Assembly (NCBI RefSeq): GCF_008386235.1 | Contig: NZ_CP040671.1 | Span: 124,001 to 188,000 of the forward strand | Origin: Thermosynechococcus sp. CL-1 | Lineage (GTDB): Bacteria > Cyanobacteriota > Cyanobacteriia > Thermosynechococcales > Thermosynechococcaceae | DNA length: 64,000 bases | Reading direction: 5' to 3' | Shown: one piece after another, positions 52,642 through 64,000 of the stretch | How positions within the stretch are numbered: position 1 is the first letter of the stretch | Layout: each line of letters opens with the position of its first letter | Notes under the pieces: model-generated | What the model saw: only the letters and a program-made list of their open reading frames with translations | What the model was told of the DNA's origin: nothing | The model's database searches: none | Position numbers and translations under genes: made by a program

Positions 52642-54555
52642 CTAGCCCTCCACCGCCGTTAGGGATTGCCGCTGCTGTTGCACTTGGAGATAGACCAAAA
52701 GGGCATTAATATCTGCCGGGTTGACCCCACCAATACGGCTGGCTTGACCAATGGTGAGGGGGCGGATGGTACTGAGTTTTTCCCGTGCTTCCATCGAAAG
52801 GGTGGGGATGGCAAAGTAATCCAAATCCGCAGGGAGCGGACGCTGGTCTTGACGGGCAATCTGCTCAATTTCCCGTTGCTGCCGTTCAATGTAGCCTGCG
52901 TACTTAATGGCAATTTCAACCGCCTCTTTCTCTTGGGGGGTCAGATCAGGATTGCCAAGGCCATGGCGATCTAATAGGTCGTAATGTACCCCCGATCGCC
53001 GCAGCAACTCATCAAGGGCAATGGCACTCTTAATCGCTTGACCTGTTGCAGCCACAATCGCTTCGCCCACGGGTTCATGGGCTTTAATGCGCGTCATTTG
53101 CAGGCGTTGGGTCTCCGCCGCAAGGCGCTGTTGCTTTGCTTGAAACACTTGCCACTGGGCTTCACTCACTAAGCCAATCTCATACCCCAAGGGGGTGAGC
53201 CGCTGGTCAGCATTGTCCGATCGCAACACCAAGCGATATTCCGAGCGGCTGGTGAGCATGCGGTAGGGTTCCCGCAGTTCCTTCGTGCACAGATCATCAA
53301 TCAGGGTGCCGATGTAGCTCTCTTGGCGTGGGAAGGTGATCATCGGTTTCCTCTGAACAAAGCGAGCCGCATTGATCCCGGCCACAATCCCTTGGGCGGC
53401 GGCCTCCTCATAGCCGGTGGTACCGTTGATTTGCCCGGCACAAAACAGCCCCTGAATCTTTTTCGTCATCAGGGTGGGAAAGCACTGGGTTGCCGGCAAG
53501 TAGTCGTATTCCACTGCATAGGCCGGACGCAGCATGATGCAGTTTTCTAGCCCCGGCAGGGTGCGCAACAGTTGCAATTGCAGCGGTTCCGGTAGCCCCG
53601 TGGAAAAGCCTTGGATATAGAGTTCTGGTGTATCGCGGCCTTCGGGTTCAATGAAAATTTGATGGCTTTCTTTGTCAGCAAAGCGGACAATTTTATCCTC
53701 AATGCTGGGGCAGTAGCGGGGGCCTTTGGCATCCACCCAACCGCCATAGACGGGCGTCAGGTGCAAATTCTCGCGAATGAGTTGGTGGGTAGCAGCGGTG
53801 GTGCGAGTCAAGTAGCAGTTCATTTGGGGTCTTTCCACCCATGCGGTGGGGTCAAAGCTAAACCAGCGTACCTGCTCATCTGGGGGTTGCGGTTCCATCT
53901 TGCTGTAGTCCACCGATCGCCGATCTACCCGTGCGGGCGTTCCTGTTTTCAGGCGATCCACCTCAAAACCGAGCCGTGCTAAGGTTTGGGAGAGTCCCTC
54001 AGCAGCAAATTCGCCAGCCCGACCAGCGGCCATGGATTTATTTCCCACCCAAATGCGGCCACCGAGGAAGGTTCCCGTTGTCAGGATCACTGCTTGACAG
54101 CGAAAGGCGACGCCAAAGTAGGTTTCAACCCCAATCACCGTGTCATTGGCATCAAGGACTAAATCCGTGACCATGCCTTCGCGCACCAGCAAGTTGGGCT
54201 GATTTTCCACCACCTGCTTCATGACGGCGCTGTATTCGCGCTTATCGGTTTGCGCCCGCAATGCCCAGACCGCTGGCCCCCGTGAGGCATTCAGGAGCCG
54301 CTTTTGCAGATAAGTGCGATCGGTCACACGCCCAATTTCGCCTCCGAGGGCATCCACCTCGTGCACCAGTTGCGATTTGGCCGGCCCACCCACGGCAGGA
54401 TTACAGGGCTGCCAAGCAATTTTATCGAGGTTGAGGGTCAGCAAGAGGGTACGACAACCCAACCGTGCCGTTGCCAAGGCCGCTTCACAGCCGGCGTGAC
54501 CGGCACCAACAACAATGACATCAAATTCATCCTGAAACGCAGGCAGCGTTGACAT
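52642..54555 (-). CDS. mnmG: tRNA uridine-5-carboxymethylaminomethyl synthesis enzyme MnmG (GidA)
   Basis: A 637-residue FAD protein that with MnmE modifies the wobble uridine of several tRNAs. FAD-binding [20 protein letters not shown], signature [20 protein letters not shown] and the second motif [20 protein letters not shown] are intact. The C-terminal helical MnmE- and tRNA-binding domain ends with [20 protein letters not shown]. Length is as expected. Confidence 0.98.
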   Translation of the reverse strand: MSTLPAFQDEFDVIVVGAGHAGCEAALATARLGCRTLLLTLNLDKIAWQPCNPAVGGPAKSQLVHEVDALGGEIGRVTDRTYLQKRLLNASRGPAVWALRAQTDKREYSAVMKQVVENQPNLLVREGMVTDLVLDANDTVIGVETYFGVAFRCQAVILTTGTFLGGRIWVGNKSMAAGRAGEFAAEGLSQTLARLGFEVDRLKTGTPARVDRRSVDYSKMEPQPPDEQVRWFSFDPTAWVERPQMNCYLTRTTAATHQLIRENLHLTPVYGGWVDAKGPRYCPSIEDKIVRFADKESHQIFIEPEGRDTPELYIQGFSTGLPEPLQLQLLRTLPGLENCIMLRPAYAVEYDYLPATQCFPTLMTKKIQGLFCAGQINGTTGYEEAAAQGIVAGINAARFVQRKPMITFPRQESYIGTLIDDLCTKELREPYRMLTSRSEYRLVLRSDNADQRLTPLGYEIGLVSEAQWQVFQAKQQRLAAETQRLQMTRIKAHEPVGEAIVAATGQAIKSAIALDELLRRSGVHYDLLDRHGLGNPDLTPQEKEAVEIAIKYAGYIERQQREIEQIARQDQRPLPADLDYFAIPTLSMEAREKLSTIRPLTIGQASRIGGVNPADINALLVYLQVQQQRQSLTAVEG

Positions 54556-54583
54556 AGCGATTGCACCCTAGGCTAGCGATGGT

Positions 54584-54874
54584 TTAGAAGAATGTGGCGC
54601 TACTGGAGAACCCCGATAAGAGTTGGACAATAAATTGCAAGAGGAAGAAGGCAATAATCGGCGAAAAGTCAAGGCCGCCGATGGGGGGAATCAGACCACG
54701 AAAGATATTCAGGTAGGGATCCGTTAACTGACTGAGAATCGAAAAGGGCGGATTGTACCAGTTGATATTGGGAAACCACGACAGCAGAACCCGAATCAGC
54801 AGCACAATTAAGTAGATCTGCAAAAAGTTCGCAATCCCCATCAATAGAATGGGCAATACAGGTGCCTCGGTCAT
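54584..54874 (-). CDS. YggT family membrane protein
   Basis: A 96-residue protein with two hydrophobic helices. LIVLLIRVLLSWFPNINWYN and LTDPYLNIFRGLIPPIGGLDFSPI are the YggT signature. Cyanobacterial and plastid members (Ycf19/CCB3 type) affect cytochrome b6 haem attachment or membrane organisation. Located upstream of mnmG on the same strand, 28 bases from it. The 54875-55166 gap beyond holds a CCCCT-GCAT-AGGGG hairpin at about 55012-55025 and no gene. Confidence 0.88.
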   Translation of the reverse strand: MTEAPVLPILLMGIANFLQIYLIVLLIRVLLSWFPNINWYNPPFSILSQLTDPYLNIFRGLIPPIGGLDFSPIIAFFLLQFIVQLLSGFSSSATFF

Positions 54875-55166
54875 TGGTCTTCCCCTTGCAAATTCAAGTG
54901 CATCCCTTATTGTACCAATGCTGGCAAGAAGCTAGCCCCAGCGGTCATTCTCCCTCGCTAGACTAGGAAATAGAAGTTTCTGCATGCATTCCCATAAAGT
55001 TATCGCTGTGCCCCTGCATAGGGGAGCGATCGCCAAAGGATAAAGAGATAGAGGCCTGTCCGACAGCGGCTTTGACTGTTTTGGGCGGGTTCCATCCTTG
55101 GGAAAAGGGCTGTATTCTGGATGGCGGCGTTTTCATTGACATTCAACTGAAGTTCAGGGGTTCAAT

Positions 55167-55979
55167 ATGTTACAGATGTCGGCCACGGGTCATACACTGG
55201 TGGGCACCTATGCCCTGATTGGATTTACCATCTCTGGCCTATCGTTTTTGCGGGCTTGGGTACAGCGGCAGTACAAGGGTTCTGTGCAACGTTTGAAGGA
55301 AGAGTGCGATCGCCTGCATAGGATTGTCAGCGAACAAGCCCAGCGCATTGAAGGGCTAAAGGAACTGGTCAGCCGTAGTGAACAGGAGCGCGATCGCCAG
55401 CGCCAAGAAATTGAGCAATTGCGCTCAGAGGTGGAACGGCTGCAAAACCGCTGTCAAGAGCTAGAAGACCAACAACAGCAACTACACACTCAAGTTAGTG
55501 ACTATCGCCAACAGGTGGTGGAATTGACGCATGCCCTCAACACTAGCCAAGCGGAAAACGAAGCCCTACGGGACAATTGCGATCGCTATCGCCAAGAGCT
55601 AGAAACCGCCTACCAGCGCAGTAGCAGCCTCGAAGAAGAATACGCCAGTCAAACGGCGACATTGACTGCTTCTCTGACCACGATTGAAGCCACCTGTCGC
55701 GAAAAAGAGGCAGAACTGGCGGCCTGTCATGCCACAGTCAGCGAGCGCGATCGTGAAATTGACGAGCTACACCATGAAATTGCAGATCTCAACCAAGAAG
55801 TCGAGCAGCTTCAGCAAACCATTGACCACCTGCAAACGCAAAAACAAGGAGCAAATATCTACGCTCAGTGGCTGACATGGCTCAGCAGCACCGTGGCGAT
55901 CGCAACTCTAGTACTCAACCTTGGGCCTTGGAGTCCCCTGTGGGCAGCCGTCTATTCTCACCTGCCCATGTTTTCCTAG
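55167..55979 (+). CDS. Membrane-anchored long coiled-coil protein
   Basis: A 270-residue protein. One hydrophobic segment near residues 12-29 (YALIGFTISGLSFLRAWV), then about 200 residues of heptad-patterned, Gln/Glu/Arg-rich coiled coil (for example LVSRSEQERDRQRQEIEQLR), then a second hydrophobic segment near 240-262 (LSSTVAIATLVLNLGPW). No enzymatic motif. It may span or tether membranes; function unknown. A clear terminator follows. Confidence 0.75.
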   Translation: MLQMSATGHTLVGTYALIGFTISGLSFLRAWVQRQYKGSVQRLKEECDRLHRIVSEQAQRIEGLKELVSRSEQERDRQRQEIEQLRSEVERLQNRCQELEDQQQQLHTQVSDYRQQVVELTHALNTSQAENEALRDNCDRYRQELETAYQRSSSLEEEYASQTATLTASLTTIEATCREKEAELAACHATVSERDREIDELHHEIADLNQEVEQLQQTIDHLQTQKQGANIYAQWLTWLSSTVAIATLVLNLGPWSPLWAAVYSHLPMFS

Positions 55980-56012
55980 AGATTCAAATTGTTCGCTATA
56001 GTTTGCTAATAC

Positions 56013-56039
56013 TAGGGGGCATAAAACTGCCCCTTTTTT
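56013..56039 (+). terminator. Rho-independent terminator
   Basis: GGGGC, eight bases, GCCCC, then TTTTTT, just after the coiled-coil gene. The inverse strand is A-rich, so it acts mainly on the plus strand. Confidence 0.8.
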
Positions 56040-56048
56040 ATTTGCGGG

Positions 56049-56870
56049 TTAAAACAAACTAAGCTGAACATAGGGATTTGACAGCTTTTCTATAGCAAAT
56101 GGAATTAAGTTAGAAAGAGGATAAATAAACGCGTCTTCTGTAAAATCTATTTCCTTAGCGATAAAAGACCGATCAAAGAATTTCAACATTCCGCGTTGCT
56201 GAGGGTTATTAATTTCGTTATAAAAGTTTGTTGTTGCAAAGCAAATAATCGGAACTACTGACGATCGATAGGAGATATTGTATTTTTCGCATAATTCAGG
56301 GCTATGTAGAGCAACTTCCATTAGGAGTTTCCACTTATAAGTTTGAGCCGCCCTTTCCCTTAAGGATGTTTTAAGAGACAAAATGATATAGCTTTCAGGT
56401 GTATGTTTCTGCTTAATATTATTATTTGCATAAATCACAATATCCATATCTGGTTTTTGCACTTCATTTTGGATATTGATATTAATTGACTGCCTGAAAT
56501 TTGGAACACTTGATAGCTGAGATGTTATGAACATCCATTCAGGTATGTTTTTGCAACACTTGTTAACAAGAAAGATGTAAATTAAGGCGTTTGAAAAAGC
56601 ATTGCCAGCAATGCTCTTTATTGCTTGATTTTTATTCTCTATTTTCCCCTGTTGAACCTTTTGATCTAAAAGTATTTCCACATCAATCTGAGAAGCTCGT
56701 ATGATGTCGTGTAACTGGTTAAGCACTAATAGCCATGCTTCCTTAATGTTTTTCTGACTAGCAACCCATTGATTAATTCTCTTAACAATAGGCTTCATGT
56801 AATACTTATTGCCTGAACATATCTTTCTTAAAACTTTCTTTTCCTGCTTGCTTAAAACCTTGAATGACAT
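56049..56870 (-). CDS. Type II restriction endonuclease (PD-(D/E)XK, S-x-K variant)
   Basis: A 273-residue AT-rich protein, 7 bases after a cytosine methyltransferase gene and co-directional with it. QKPDMDIVIYA (138-148) supplies the PD motif; after a gap, ILSLKTSLRERAAQTYKWK (163-181) supplies S165-x-K167 in place of the usual E-x-K, followed by an Arg/Gln-rich helix. This arrangement resembles the restriction enzymes that cut CCGG-core sites. The target is not deducible from the sequence. Confidence 0.8.
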   Translation of the reverse strand: MSFKVLSKQEKKVLRKICSGNKYYMKPIVKRINQWVASQKNIKEAWLLVLNQLHDIIRASQIDVEILLDQKVQQGKIENKNQAIKSIAGNAFSNALIYIFLVNKCCKNIPEWMFITSQLSSVPNFRQSININIQNEVQKPDMDIVIYANNNIKQKHTPESYIILSLKTSLRERAAQTYKWKLLMEVALHSPELCEKYNISYRSSVVPIICFATTNFYNEINNPQQRGMLKFFDRSFIAKEIDFTEDAFIYPLSNLIPFAIEKLSNPYVQLSLF

Positions 56871-56877
56871 ATCTGAA

Positions 56878-57855
56878 CTAAAAGAGCGTAAGCTGCCTAG
56901 TTTGTTTTAATAATTTTCCCTGCTTTAGGGATTTTAATATCTCATCAGCAATAACTTTCACCAGCGGCACCACAACTGAATTGCCAAACTGCTGGTATGC
57001 CCTTGTATCACTCACCACAATTTTGAAAGAGTCGGGAAACCCCATTAAGCGGGCACATTCCCTTGGCGTCAGGCGGCGGGGATTCTTGTTTTCTTGGGGA
57101 ATGAGGATTTCCGAGCCATCTTTGTAATACCTTGCGCTTAATGTTCGGGTTACTCCCTCTAAATCAACTAGCCCATAGCCAAATCCATTACCACGGGCAC
57201 GATGCTTTTCAGCATAGTTTTGCAAATACTGCCACAGATGATTGCTCAACGTATATTTAGCATCTACTGACGGTTCCAGAATATCCCTAACTCTATGTTG
57301 CTGAATTGGTACCTGAGGAAATGTAAATTCAAGGGGTTCTCTAAAACCCGCAATAAAAATTCTTTCTCGATGCTGGGGCACAAAATGAACAGCATTGATG
57401 ACTTGGTAATAGATGTAGTATCCCAAATCATTTAGAATTTCTTGAATCCTTTGAAAGGTTCTACCGCGATCGTGGCTTTGAAGATTTTTAACATTTTCTA
57501 GCAAAAAAGCCCTAGGACGTTTATCGTTGATGATCCTCGCAATTTCAAAAAATAGATTGCCTTGAGTCGGGTGCTGAAAACCATGATTCATTCCTAGGGC
57601 ATTGTGCTTGCTGACACCCGCAATGCTAAAGGGCTGACAGGGAAAACCCGCTAATAATATGTCATGGTCAGGAATCCTCTCCGAGGGGATTTGAGTAATG
57701 TCTCCTGCTGGCACTTCGCCAAAGTTTGCTTCGTAGGTTATTTGGGCAAACTTATTCCACTCTGAGCTAAAAACACAGCAACCACCTGCTTGGCTAAAAC
57801 CGAGCCGCATGCCACCGATGCCAGCAAATAGATCAATGAAGGTTGGCTGCCCCAT
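56878..57855 (-). CDS. DNA (cytosine-5) methyltransferase
   Basis: A 325-residue C5 methyltransferase. Motif I is [20 protein letters not shown], the catalytic Cys lies in [12 protein letters not shown], motif VI is FLLENVKNL, motif VIII is [11 protein letters not shown], motif IX reads [16 protein letters not shown] and motif [12 protein letters not shown]. The target-recognition region lies at about 200-245. It protects host DNA from the adjacent endonuclease and is the first gene of the pair. Base use is more AT-rich than its neighbours, fitting horizontal gain. Confidence 0.95.
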   Translation of the reverse strand: MGQPTFIDLFAGIGGMRLGFSQAGGCCVFSSEWNKFAQITYEANFGEVPAGDITQIPSERIPDHDILLAGFPCQPFSIAGVSKHNALGMNHGFQHPTQGNLFFEIARIINDKRPRAFLLENVKNLQSHDRGRTFQRIQEILNDLGYYIYYQVINAVHFVPQHRERIFIAGFREPLEFTFPQVPIQQHRVRDILEPSVDAKYTLSNHLWQYLQNYAEKHRARGNGFGYGLVDLEGVTRTLSARYYKDGSEILIPQENKNPRRLTPRECARLMGFPDSFKIVVSDTRAYQQFGNSVVVPLVKVIADEILKSLKQGKLLKQTRQLTLF

Positions 57856-57896
57856 AGCAGTCTAGAGTTAGGTGTCGTCTTTATTTATCCTAAGGC

Positions 57897-58529
57897 CTAG
57901 GTATTGGCACTTAACCATGTGATGGCTTCCCGTAGCCATGCCTCTGGATCGCTATTCTTGGCGAGGGTGCTCGTTTGGCCGATGGCAGTGAGGGCGGCTT
58001 CAATCTCGCGATCGCTATAACCCAAGGCTAAAAGAGTCAACTCCAGTTCTTCACGCATCGCTTCCGTGGGCAGGCCAGCGGGAGCCGTTGTTAACCCCGT
58101 TTCCTGTCGCCAAGCACTCAGGGCAGCTTTCAGTTCCAAGGCAATGCGCTCAGCGGTTTTATTGCCGACTCCGGGCGCACGGCTGAGACGACGGGTATTG
58201 CCACTCACAATTGCCTGTACGAGTTCTGGCAAAGGTAGGGTATCCAGCAACGATAGTGCCATCTGTGGCCCAACCCCATTGACACGGATCAAACGCAAAA
58301 AGAGATCCCGCTCCGCTGCCGAGGCAAAGCCATAGAGGAGCATCTGATCCTCACGGACACTGAGATGGGTAAAAATCTGCACCACCTCAGCACTCGGCGG
58401 GTATTGCCGCAACAGATGGGATGTGACCAGTAAGCGATAGCCGACCCCATTCACCTCTAGGATCAGGGCAGAGCGATGGCCACCCTCCGATTGATGGGCA
58501 ACAACGGTTCCTCTGAGGTAGGCAAACAC
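57897..58529 (-). CDS. ruvA: Holliday junction DNA helicase subunit RuvA
   Basis: A 210-residue RuvA, which binds four-way junctions and loads RuvB. Start GTG 58529 ([10 protein letters not shown]) has AGGA 7 bases before it; the frame is open further but would run into the tRNA gene. [20 protein letters not shown] and [19 protein letters not shown] are the two helix-hairpin-helix motifs; the C-terminal RuvB-binding domain is [20 protein letters not shown]-like (from [20 protein letters not shown]). Confidence 0.95.
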   Translation of the reverse strand: MFAYLRGTVVAHQSEGGHRSALILEVNGVGYRLLVTSHLLRQYPPSAEVVQIFTHLSVREDQMLLYGFASAAERDLFLRLIRVNGVGPQMALSLLDTLPLPELVQAIVSGNTRRLSRAPGVGNKTAERIALELKAALSAWRQETGLTTAPAGLPTEAMREELELTLLALGYSDREIEAALTAIGQTSTLAKNSDPEAWLREAITWLSANT

Positions 58530-58571
58530 AGTCTGTTCCTGCTCGCAGACGATTGGAAATGGGTGAGCCAA

Positions 58572-58642
58572 GCCGATGATGAGATTCGAACTCACGACCG
58601 CTCGATTACGAATCGAGTGCTCTACCACTGAGCTACATCGGC
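58572..58642 (-). tRNA. tRNA-Thr (CGT)
   Basis: Minus strand folds by eye into a full cloverleaf: acceptor GCCGATG/CATCGGC, D arm GCTC...GAGC, anticodon arm CTCGA-TTCGTAA-TCGAG with anticodon CGT, T arm GTGAG-TTCGAAT-CTCAT with one G-T pair. 71 bases, no encoded CCA. It reads threonine ACG codons. It lies 42 bases before ruvA. Confidence 0.95.
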
Positions 58643-58719
58643 ATTCAAAGCATTTCTTATGATAGCACGATCGCCCCTAGGACGGGCAGGGCAATGGCAA
58701 AATTTTTGCGATCGCGCGC

Positions 58720-58748
58720 TTGTGTGCATTTGCCCCAAGGGTTACAAT
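58720..58748 (+). promoter_or_regulatory. Candidate promoter of purA
   Basis: TTGTGT, 17 bases, TACAAT, ending 36 bases before the purA start. Both boxes are one or two bases from consensus with ideal spacing. Confidence 0.55.
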
Positions 58749-58775
58749 AGACGATTGTGTTAATTAACGAGTTAA

Positions 58776-60128
<1,353 letters not shown>

Positions 60129-60142
60129 TTGGAGTTGCAGCA

Positions 60143-60448
60143 ATGTCTCGTTCCTTAGCTATTGAGGGGCACCTACGCCCTGCCGATGCTAAACCCAATG
60201 CCCTACGCCGTGAGGGCAAAACCCCTGCCGTCCTCTACGGCCCGACGCTTGAGTCTTCGATTTCCTTGGTGGTGGATACCCATGCCGCCGAATTTTTGGT
60301 GCGGGATGCCCGTCCCCAGAAAACCCCGATCCAGCTTTCGATCCCCGATTTGCCGTGGCAGGGAACGGTGGTGCTCCAAGAGGTGCAAGCCCACCCCGCC
60401 AAGGATACCCTCTATCACCTCTCCTTTTTAGCCAAAGCTGAAAACTAG
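60143..60448 (+). CDS. rplY: 50S ribosomal protein bL25 (short form)
   Basis: A 101-residue L25, which binds 5S rRNA. PNALRREGKTPAVLYGPTLE is the signature N-terminus and TPIQLSIPDLPWQGTVVLQE the core strand region. It lacks the C-terminal TL5/CTC extension. GGAG precedes the ATG; it is 14 bases after purA. Confidence 0.9.
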   Translation: MSRSLAIEGHLRPADAKPNALRREGKTPAVLYGPTLESSISLVVDTHAAEFLVRDARPQKTPIQLSIPDLPWQGTVVLQEVQAHPAKDTLYHLSFLAKAEN

Positions 60449-60464
60449 GCTGCGAGGGGGAATT

Positions 60465-60473
60465 TGCTATAGT
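60465..60473 (+). promoter_or_regulatory. Candidate extended -10 for tldD
   Basis: TGCTATAGT, an extended -10, lies 27 bases before the tldD ATG; no -35 is evident. Confidence 0.4.
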
Positions 60474-60499
60474 GGGGATATGTTAAGTGATTGTTAACA

Positions 60500-61966
60500 A
60501 TGCCAGCCACGCTCCTTCGTTCTGCGGATCTTGCCCACCTTAGCTATTCCCCCAAAGGCGATCGCTTTGACGGCTCTTGGGAATCTCCCCTCGCTACGCT
60601 CCTTGGCCTTGGGCGGGCGGCTGGCGCTGATTTTGTCGAGATTTTCCTTGAGCGCAACCATTACCTCAGTACCCTTGTCGAGGACGATCGCCTGACGAGT
60701 GTCTCCCCTCGCTTGAGTTTAGGGGCGGGTATTCGCGTTTTTCGCGGTACCAGTGATTGCTACGTGAGCACCAATGACCTCAGCTTCAAGGGGTTGCGGG
60801 CGGCTCTAGAGAAGGCTTTGGGCTTAATGGGGTTGCTCTTACCCAGTCCGCAAGCTTACGTGCCTGAAATCCACCTTGAATTGCTGCGGGACTATGCCCA
60901 AGGCCGCAAGGAAGGCTGGCTGGCTAGCTGTAGTTCTATTGCTGAAGTGGCCGATATTCTGCTGGCGGGGAGCGATCGCCTACGCCAGAAAACCCAGCAT
61001 CTGCAATCCCGCCGCCTCAGTTATTTTCGCGATTGGCAAGAGGTAATGGTGGCCGCTAGTGATGGCACCTTTGGTCGCGATATTCGCCTCACCCAGTCAG
61101 CAGTGGCCTCTGTTCTCTGTGCGGATGGCGAGCACCGCGCCTCCATTGGTGAGCGCAATGGCGATACCAGTAATCCAGACTTTTTGCGTCAGTGGGACTA
61201 CACCACCTTGGCCGATACCGTTGCCGAAGCGGCGGGCAAAATGCTCTATGCTGACTATGTGGAATCGGGTACTTACCCGGTGATCATGGCCAACCAATTT
61301 GGGGGGGTGATCTTCCATGAAGCCTGTGGTCACCTCTTGGAAACCACTCAAATTGAACGCGGTACGACCCCCTTTGCTGATAAAAAAGGCGAAAAAATTG
61401 CCCATGAAAACTTGACCGCTTGGGATGAGGGAATCACCAGCGGTGCCTTTGGCAGTATTGATATGGACGATGAGGGGATGCCGACGCAGCGCACGTTGCT
61501 GATTGAAAATGGCATCCTTAAGAATTTCCTGAGCGATCGCGCGGGTTCGATGCGCACAGGGCACCCTCGCACGGGCAGTGGCCGCCGCCAAAGTTATACC
61601 TATGCCGCCGCTTCGCGGATGCGCAATACCTACATTGCCCCCGGTGAATACCGTGTTGAGGACTTAATTACCTCCATTGATCGCGGCATTTACTGCAAAC
61701 GCATGGGGGGCGGTAGTGTTGGTGCCACGGGGCAATTTAACTTTGCCGTTGAGGAAGCCTACTGGATTGAACATGGCCAAATCAAACAGCCCCTCAAGGG
61801 AGCCACACTGATTGGCGAAGCCAAGGAAATCATGCAGCGAATTTCAATGTCTGCCAACGATCTCGCCCTTGCCCCCGGTTTTTGTGGTTCCATCAGTGGC
61901 AGCATCTACGTCACCGTTGGTCAACCCCACATTAAAGTCGATGCCATTACCGTCGGTGGCCGCTAA
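60500..61966 (+). CDS. tldD: TldD/PmbA family metalloprotease
   Basis: A 488-residue TldD-type protein. The zinc-binding [17 protein letters not shown] has the H-E-x-x-x-H motif, and [40 protein letters not shown] and [19 protein letters not shown] are typical. With TldE it processes peptides such as microcin B17 or CcdA in E. coli; no partner tldE lies here. The ATG at 60500 is preferred over a TTG 9 bases upstream. Confidence 0.93.
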   Translation: MPATLLRSADLAHLSYSPKGDRFDGSWESPLATLLGLGRAAGADFVEIFLERNHYLSTLVEDDRLTSVSPRLSLGAGIRVFRGTSDCYVSTNDLSFKGLRAALEKALGLMGLLLPSPQAYVPEIHLELLRDYAQGRKEGWLASCSSIAEVADILLAGSDRLRQKTQHLQSRRLSYFRDWQEVMVAASDGTFGRDIRLTQSAVASVLCADGEHRASIGERNGDTSNPDFLRQWDYTTLADTVAEAAGKMLYADYVESGTYPVIMANQFGGVIFHEACGHLLETTQIERGTTPFADKKGEKIAHENLTAWDEGITSGAFGSIDMDDEGMPTQRTLLIENGILKNFLSDRAGSMRTGHPRTGSGRRQSYTYAAASRMRNTYIAPGEYRVEDLITSIDRGIYCKRMGGGSVGATGQFNFAVEEAYWIEHGQIKQPLKGATLIGEAKEIMQRISMSANDLALAPGFCGSISGSIYVTVGQPHIKVDAITVGGR

Positions 61967-62074
61967 ACTGATTACCTGCGGTTATGGATTTGAGTAGAAA
62001 TACCTAAAGATTTTATATGTGAACTTTTGTGACTCTCGCTACATTATCATGGAAGAAGAAGGGGAGCTCAGGCA

Positions 62075-62152
62075 GTGCAGCTTTTTGATCGCCCTCACCG
62101 CTTTGTGTGCGCCTTGACTTCTCTTCTGAGACAAAAACATTGGACTGAATGA
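62075..62152 (+). CDS. Possible 25-residue small protein, or part of a small RNA
   Basis: Starts GTG with GGGGAG 8 bases upstream and encodes MQLFDRPHRFVCALTSLLRQ plus five more residues. Its stop overlaps the 5' arm of a strong terminator, giving a compact transcription unit between tldD and ftsH. The conserved-looking PHRF and the absence of another reading for this unit make it worth noting. It could equally be a non-coding RNA. Confidence 0.35.
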   Translation: MQLFDRPHRFVCALTSLLRQKHWTE

Positions 62153-62178
62153 CCAGTAATCCGCTGGTCTTTTTTTTT
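62151..62178 (+). terminator. Rho-independent terminator
   Basis: GACCAG, seven bases, CTGGTC, then a run of ten T. It lies on the plus strand between tldD and the convergent ftsH and would end either tldD or a short transcript starting near 62040. Confidence 0.85.
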
Positions 62179-62200
62179 GGCGGTTTTGCGGCTCCGTTGG

Positions 62201-64000
62201 TTAGGCAGCGGTTGGGGTTTTTACTTGGCTCAGTAGTTCGTGGAGTTCTTCGCCCTCAATCACTTCTTTTTCTAAGAGTTTTTGGGCGATCGCTTCGAGA
62301 AGGTCACGGTTCTCCTTAAGAATACTGAGCGCCTGCTGGTGAGCTGACTCGACAATTTCTTTGACTTCGCGATCAATGGCTTGAGCGGTTTCCTCACTGA
62401 CTGCCCGTAGCATCATGCCATTGTTCGTCAAAAAGCTCGCCTGCTGTTGCTCAAAGGCAAGAGGACCAAGAACTTTGCTCATGCCGTAGCTGCGCACCAT
62501 CCGCTCTGCCAAATCTGTGGCCCGTTGTAGATCGTTCGCAGCTCCAGTTGTGATCGTGCCAAAGACAATCTCCTCTGCCGATCGCCCCCCTAGCAAGGTG
62601 GCAATTTGGGCGCGCAATTCTTGCTCATCAAGGAGGAAGCGATCCTCCGTCGGCAATTGCAATGTGTAACCAAGAGCCGCCATGCCACGGGGCACAATCG
62701 AGATTTTCTCTACCCGACCACTGCCCGGCAGCGCACAGCCGACAAGGGCATGACCGACTTCGTGGTAGGCGACAATTTTCTTCTCCTTGTCGTTGAGGAC
62801 ACGGCTTTTTTTCTCAAGGCCAGCCACGATGCGTTCAATTGCTTCGGCAAAGTCCTGCTGCGTCACCACTTCCCGTTGATTGCGCGCCGCCAGTAGGGCT
62901 GCTTCATTGACTAGGTTGGCCAAGTCTGCGCCAGCAAACCCCGGTGTACGGGCAGCGATCGCGTGCAGATCTACTTCAGGAGCCAGTTTTACCTTTTTGG
63001 CATGAATTTTCAAAATTGCCTCCCGACCACTCAAATCGGGGCGATCGACCAAGACTTGGCGGTCAAAGCGTCCAGGGCGTAGCAATGCCGGATCAAGGGT
63101 TTCTGGGCGGTTCGTTGCCGCAAGGACAATCACCGTTGCCCCCGTAGCATCAAAGCCATCCATTTCCGTCAGCAGTTGGTTGAGGGTTTGCTCCCGCTCA
63201 TCGTTCCCGCCATAAAAACCGGCACTGGAACGGGATTTGCCAATGGCATCTAACTCATCAATAAAGACAATACAGGGGGCTTGCTTTTTCGCCTGCTCAA
63301 AGAGATCCCGCACGCGGGCCGACCCGACGCCCACAAATAGCTCCACAAATTCAGAACCTGAAATGGAGAAGAAGGGGACATTAGCTTCGCCGGCAACGGC
63401 TTTGGCCAGCAGGGTTTTCCCTGTCCCCGGCGGCCCCACCAGCAGCACCCCCTTGGGAATGCGGGCTCCAATTTGAATGTAGCGCTGGGGATTTTTTAGG
63501 AAATCCACAATCTCCACCAGTTCCGCCTTGGCTTCTTCCACCCCGGCCACATCATCAAAGCGAATCCCCGTGTTGGCACCCTCGACATAGACCTTGGCTC
63601 GACTTTTGCTGATGGAGAGAACCCCTTGGGGACCTCCCCCTGCTTGGCGACTCGCAAAGAATTGGAAAACGAGCACAAAAACAATCGGCGGAATCACCCA
63701 GCCCAAGACATTCAACAGCCAACTGTTGCGGGGGGGTGGCGCGGCAGCAAATTCAACCCCCTGTTCCTCCAAGCGTTTAGGTAACTCTAAATCAAAGATG
63801 GGCGTGGTCGCCAACACTTGGGCAGGCTTATCCCCCTGGGGTTTGAGTTGATAAAGAATCTCATTTTGACCCACATAGGCGCGAGCCACTTCTCCCTCTT
63901 GCACCTGATGGATAAACATACTGTAGGGAACCTGAGGCGGGCGCGGTGCAAAGAGCTGCGGAAAGAAGAGGTTCAGCAGCAGAAATCCCAAACCCAGAAA
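62201..64000 (-). CDS. ftsH: ATP-dependent zinc metalloprotease FtsH (N-terminus outside window)
   Basis: At least 596 residues of a membrane-bound AAA+ protease. The frame is open to the window end, so the N-terminal start is cut off. First a partial helix, then a lumenal or periplasmic segment, second helix [22 protein letters not shown] module with Walker [16 protein letters not shown] and Walker [15 protein letters not shown], second region of homology [20 protein letters not shown], and zinc site [11 protein letters not shown]. Cyanobacteria have several FtsH forms, some removing damaged photosystem II D1; which one this is cannot be told. Confidence 0.96.
   Translation of the reverse strand, partial: FLGLGFLLLNLFFPQLFAPRPPQVPYSMFIHQVQEGEVARAYVGQNEILYQLKPQGDKPAQVLATTPIFDLELPKRLEEQGVEFAAAPPPRNSWLLNVLGWVIPPIVFVLVFQFFASRQAGGGPQGVLSISKSRAKVYVEGANTGIRFDDVAGVEEAKAELVEIVDFLKNPQRYIQIGARIPKGVLLVGPPGTGKTLLAKAVAGEANVPFFSISGSEFVELFVGVGSARVRDLFEQAKKQAPCIVFIDELDAIGKSRSSAGFYGGNDEREQTLNQLLTEMDGFDATGATVIVLAATNRPETLDPALLRPGRFDRQVLVDRPDLSGREAILKIHAKKVKLAPEVDLHAIAARTPGFAGADLANLVNEAALLAARNQREVVTQQDFAEAIERIVAGLEKKSRVLNDKEKKIVAYHEVGHALVGCALPGSGRVEKISIVPRGMAALGYTLQLPTEDRFLLDEQELRAQIATLLGGRSAEEIVFGTITTGAANDLQRATDLAERMVRSYGMSKVLGPLAFEQQQASFLTNNGMMLRAVSEETAQAIDREVKEIVESAHQQALSILKENRDLLEAIAQKLLEKEVIEGEELHELLSQVKTPTAA

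Noticed and set aside
58529-58628. RuvA with a longer N-terminus
   Set aside because: The longer frame runs through the tRNA-Thr gene; a GTG with a good ribosome binding site at 58529 fits the family start.

Overview
The window looks like chromosome of a thermophilic unicellular cyanobacterium of the Thermosynechococcus type. The evidence is dense HIP1 octamers (GCGATCGC) in most genes, a Ycf65/PSRP-3 gene, a PetL-like cytochrome b6f peptide, the cyanobacterial fbp-zwf-opcA block, a KaiB-domain protein and a PilT paralogue. The genus is an inference from gene content and style; no database was searched.

Layout. 1-9.4 kb: a Trk/Ktr potassium channel subunit cut by the left edge, an isocitrate/isopropylmalate-type dehydrogenase, petL, PSRP-3, a HAD phosphatase, rnhA, the operon secE-nusG-rplK-rplA-rplJ-rplL with an L10 leader and a terminator, a degenerate alpha/beta-hydrolase and a secreted protein. 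9.5-12.6 kb: a GH38 alpha-mannosidase. 12.7-13.4 kb: two decayed IS630-type transposases. 13.5-26.6 kb: an AT-rich, mosaic surface-glycan island. It holds five of the six enzymes for CMP-pseudaminic acid (PseB, PseC, PseG, PseI, PseF), an arginine:amine-type amidinotransferase, three methyltransferases and two glycosyltransferase-like proteins, with an ordinary GC-rich histone-deacetylase-type gene in the middle. Relics of other genes mark its joints. 26.6-34 kb: yidD, cobM, a DJ-1/PfpI protein, two cyanobacterial unknowns, an ABC exporter and an MFS transporter. 34-38.5 kb: a permease, then a tight operon of PilT ATPase, KaiB-domain protein and photolyase-like FAD protein facing an anti-sigma-type kinase. 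38.7-41.9 kb: a LivM-like permease and a set with a tandem V4R-like protein and a roadblock protein. 42-49.4 kb: an isochorismatase-family protein, fbp, zwf, opcA and a KefB-type antiporter. 49.4-50.9 kb: a second small AT-rich insertion carrying one glycan-type gene, bordered by a decayed copy of the neighbouring ecsC gene and a ureD relic. 50.9-64 kb: ecsC, a Uma2 protein, mnmG, yggT, a membrane coiled-coil protein, a type II restriction-modification pair, ruvA, tRNA-Thr(CGT), purA, rplY, tldD, a possible small RNA/peptide gene, and ftsH running off the right edge.

How it fits together. Most genes are housekeeping. The two AT-rich islands both encode surface-glycan functions and both sit beside partial duplicates of the 3' end of a neighbouring gene. 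The most interesting possibilities are an amidinotransferase that may do the N-modification normally done by the missing PseH acetyltransferase, which would give a guanidino-type nonulosonic acid, and a PilT-KaiB-FAD operon that could join light or time signals to twitching motility. Both are hypotheses from gene content.
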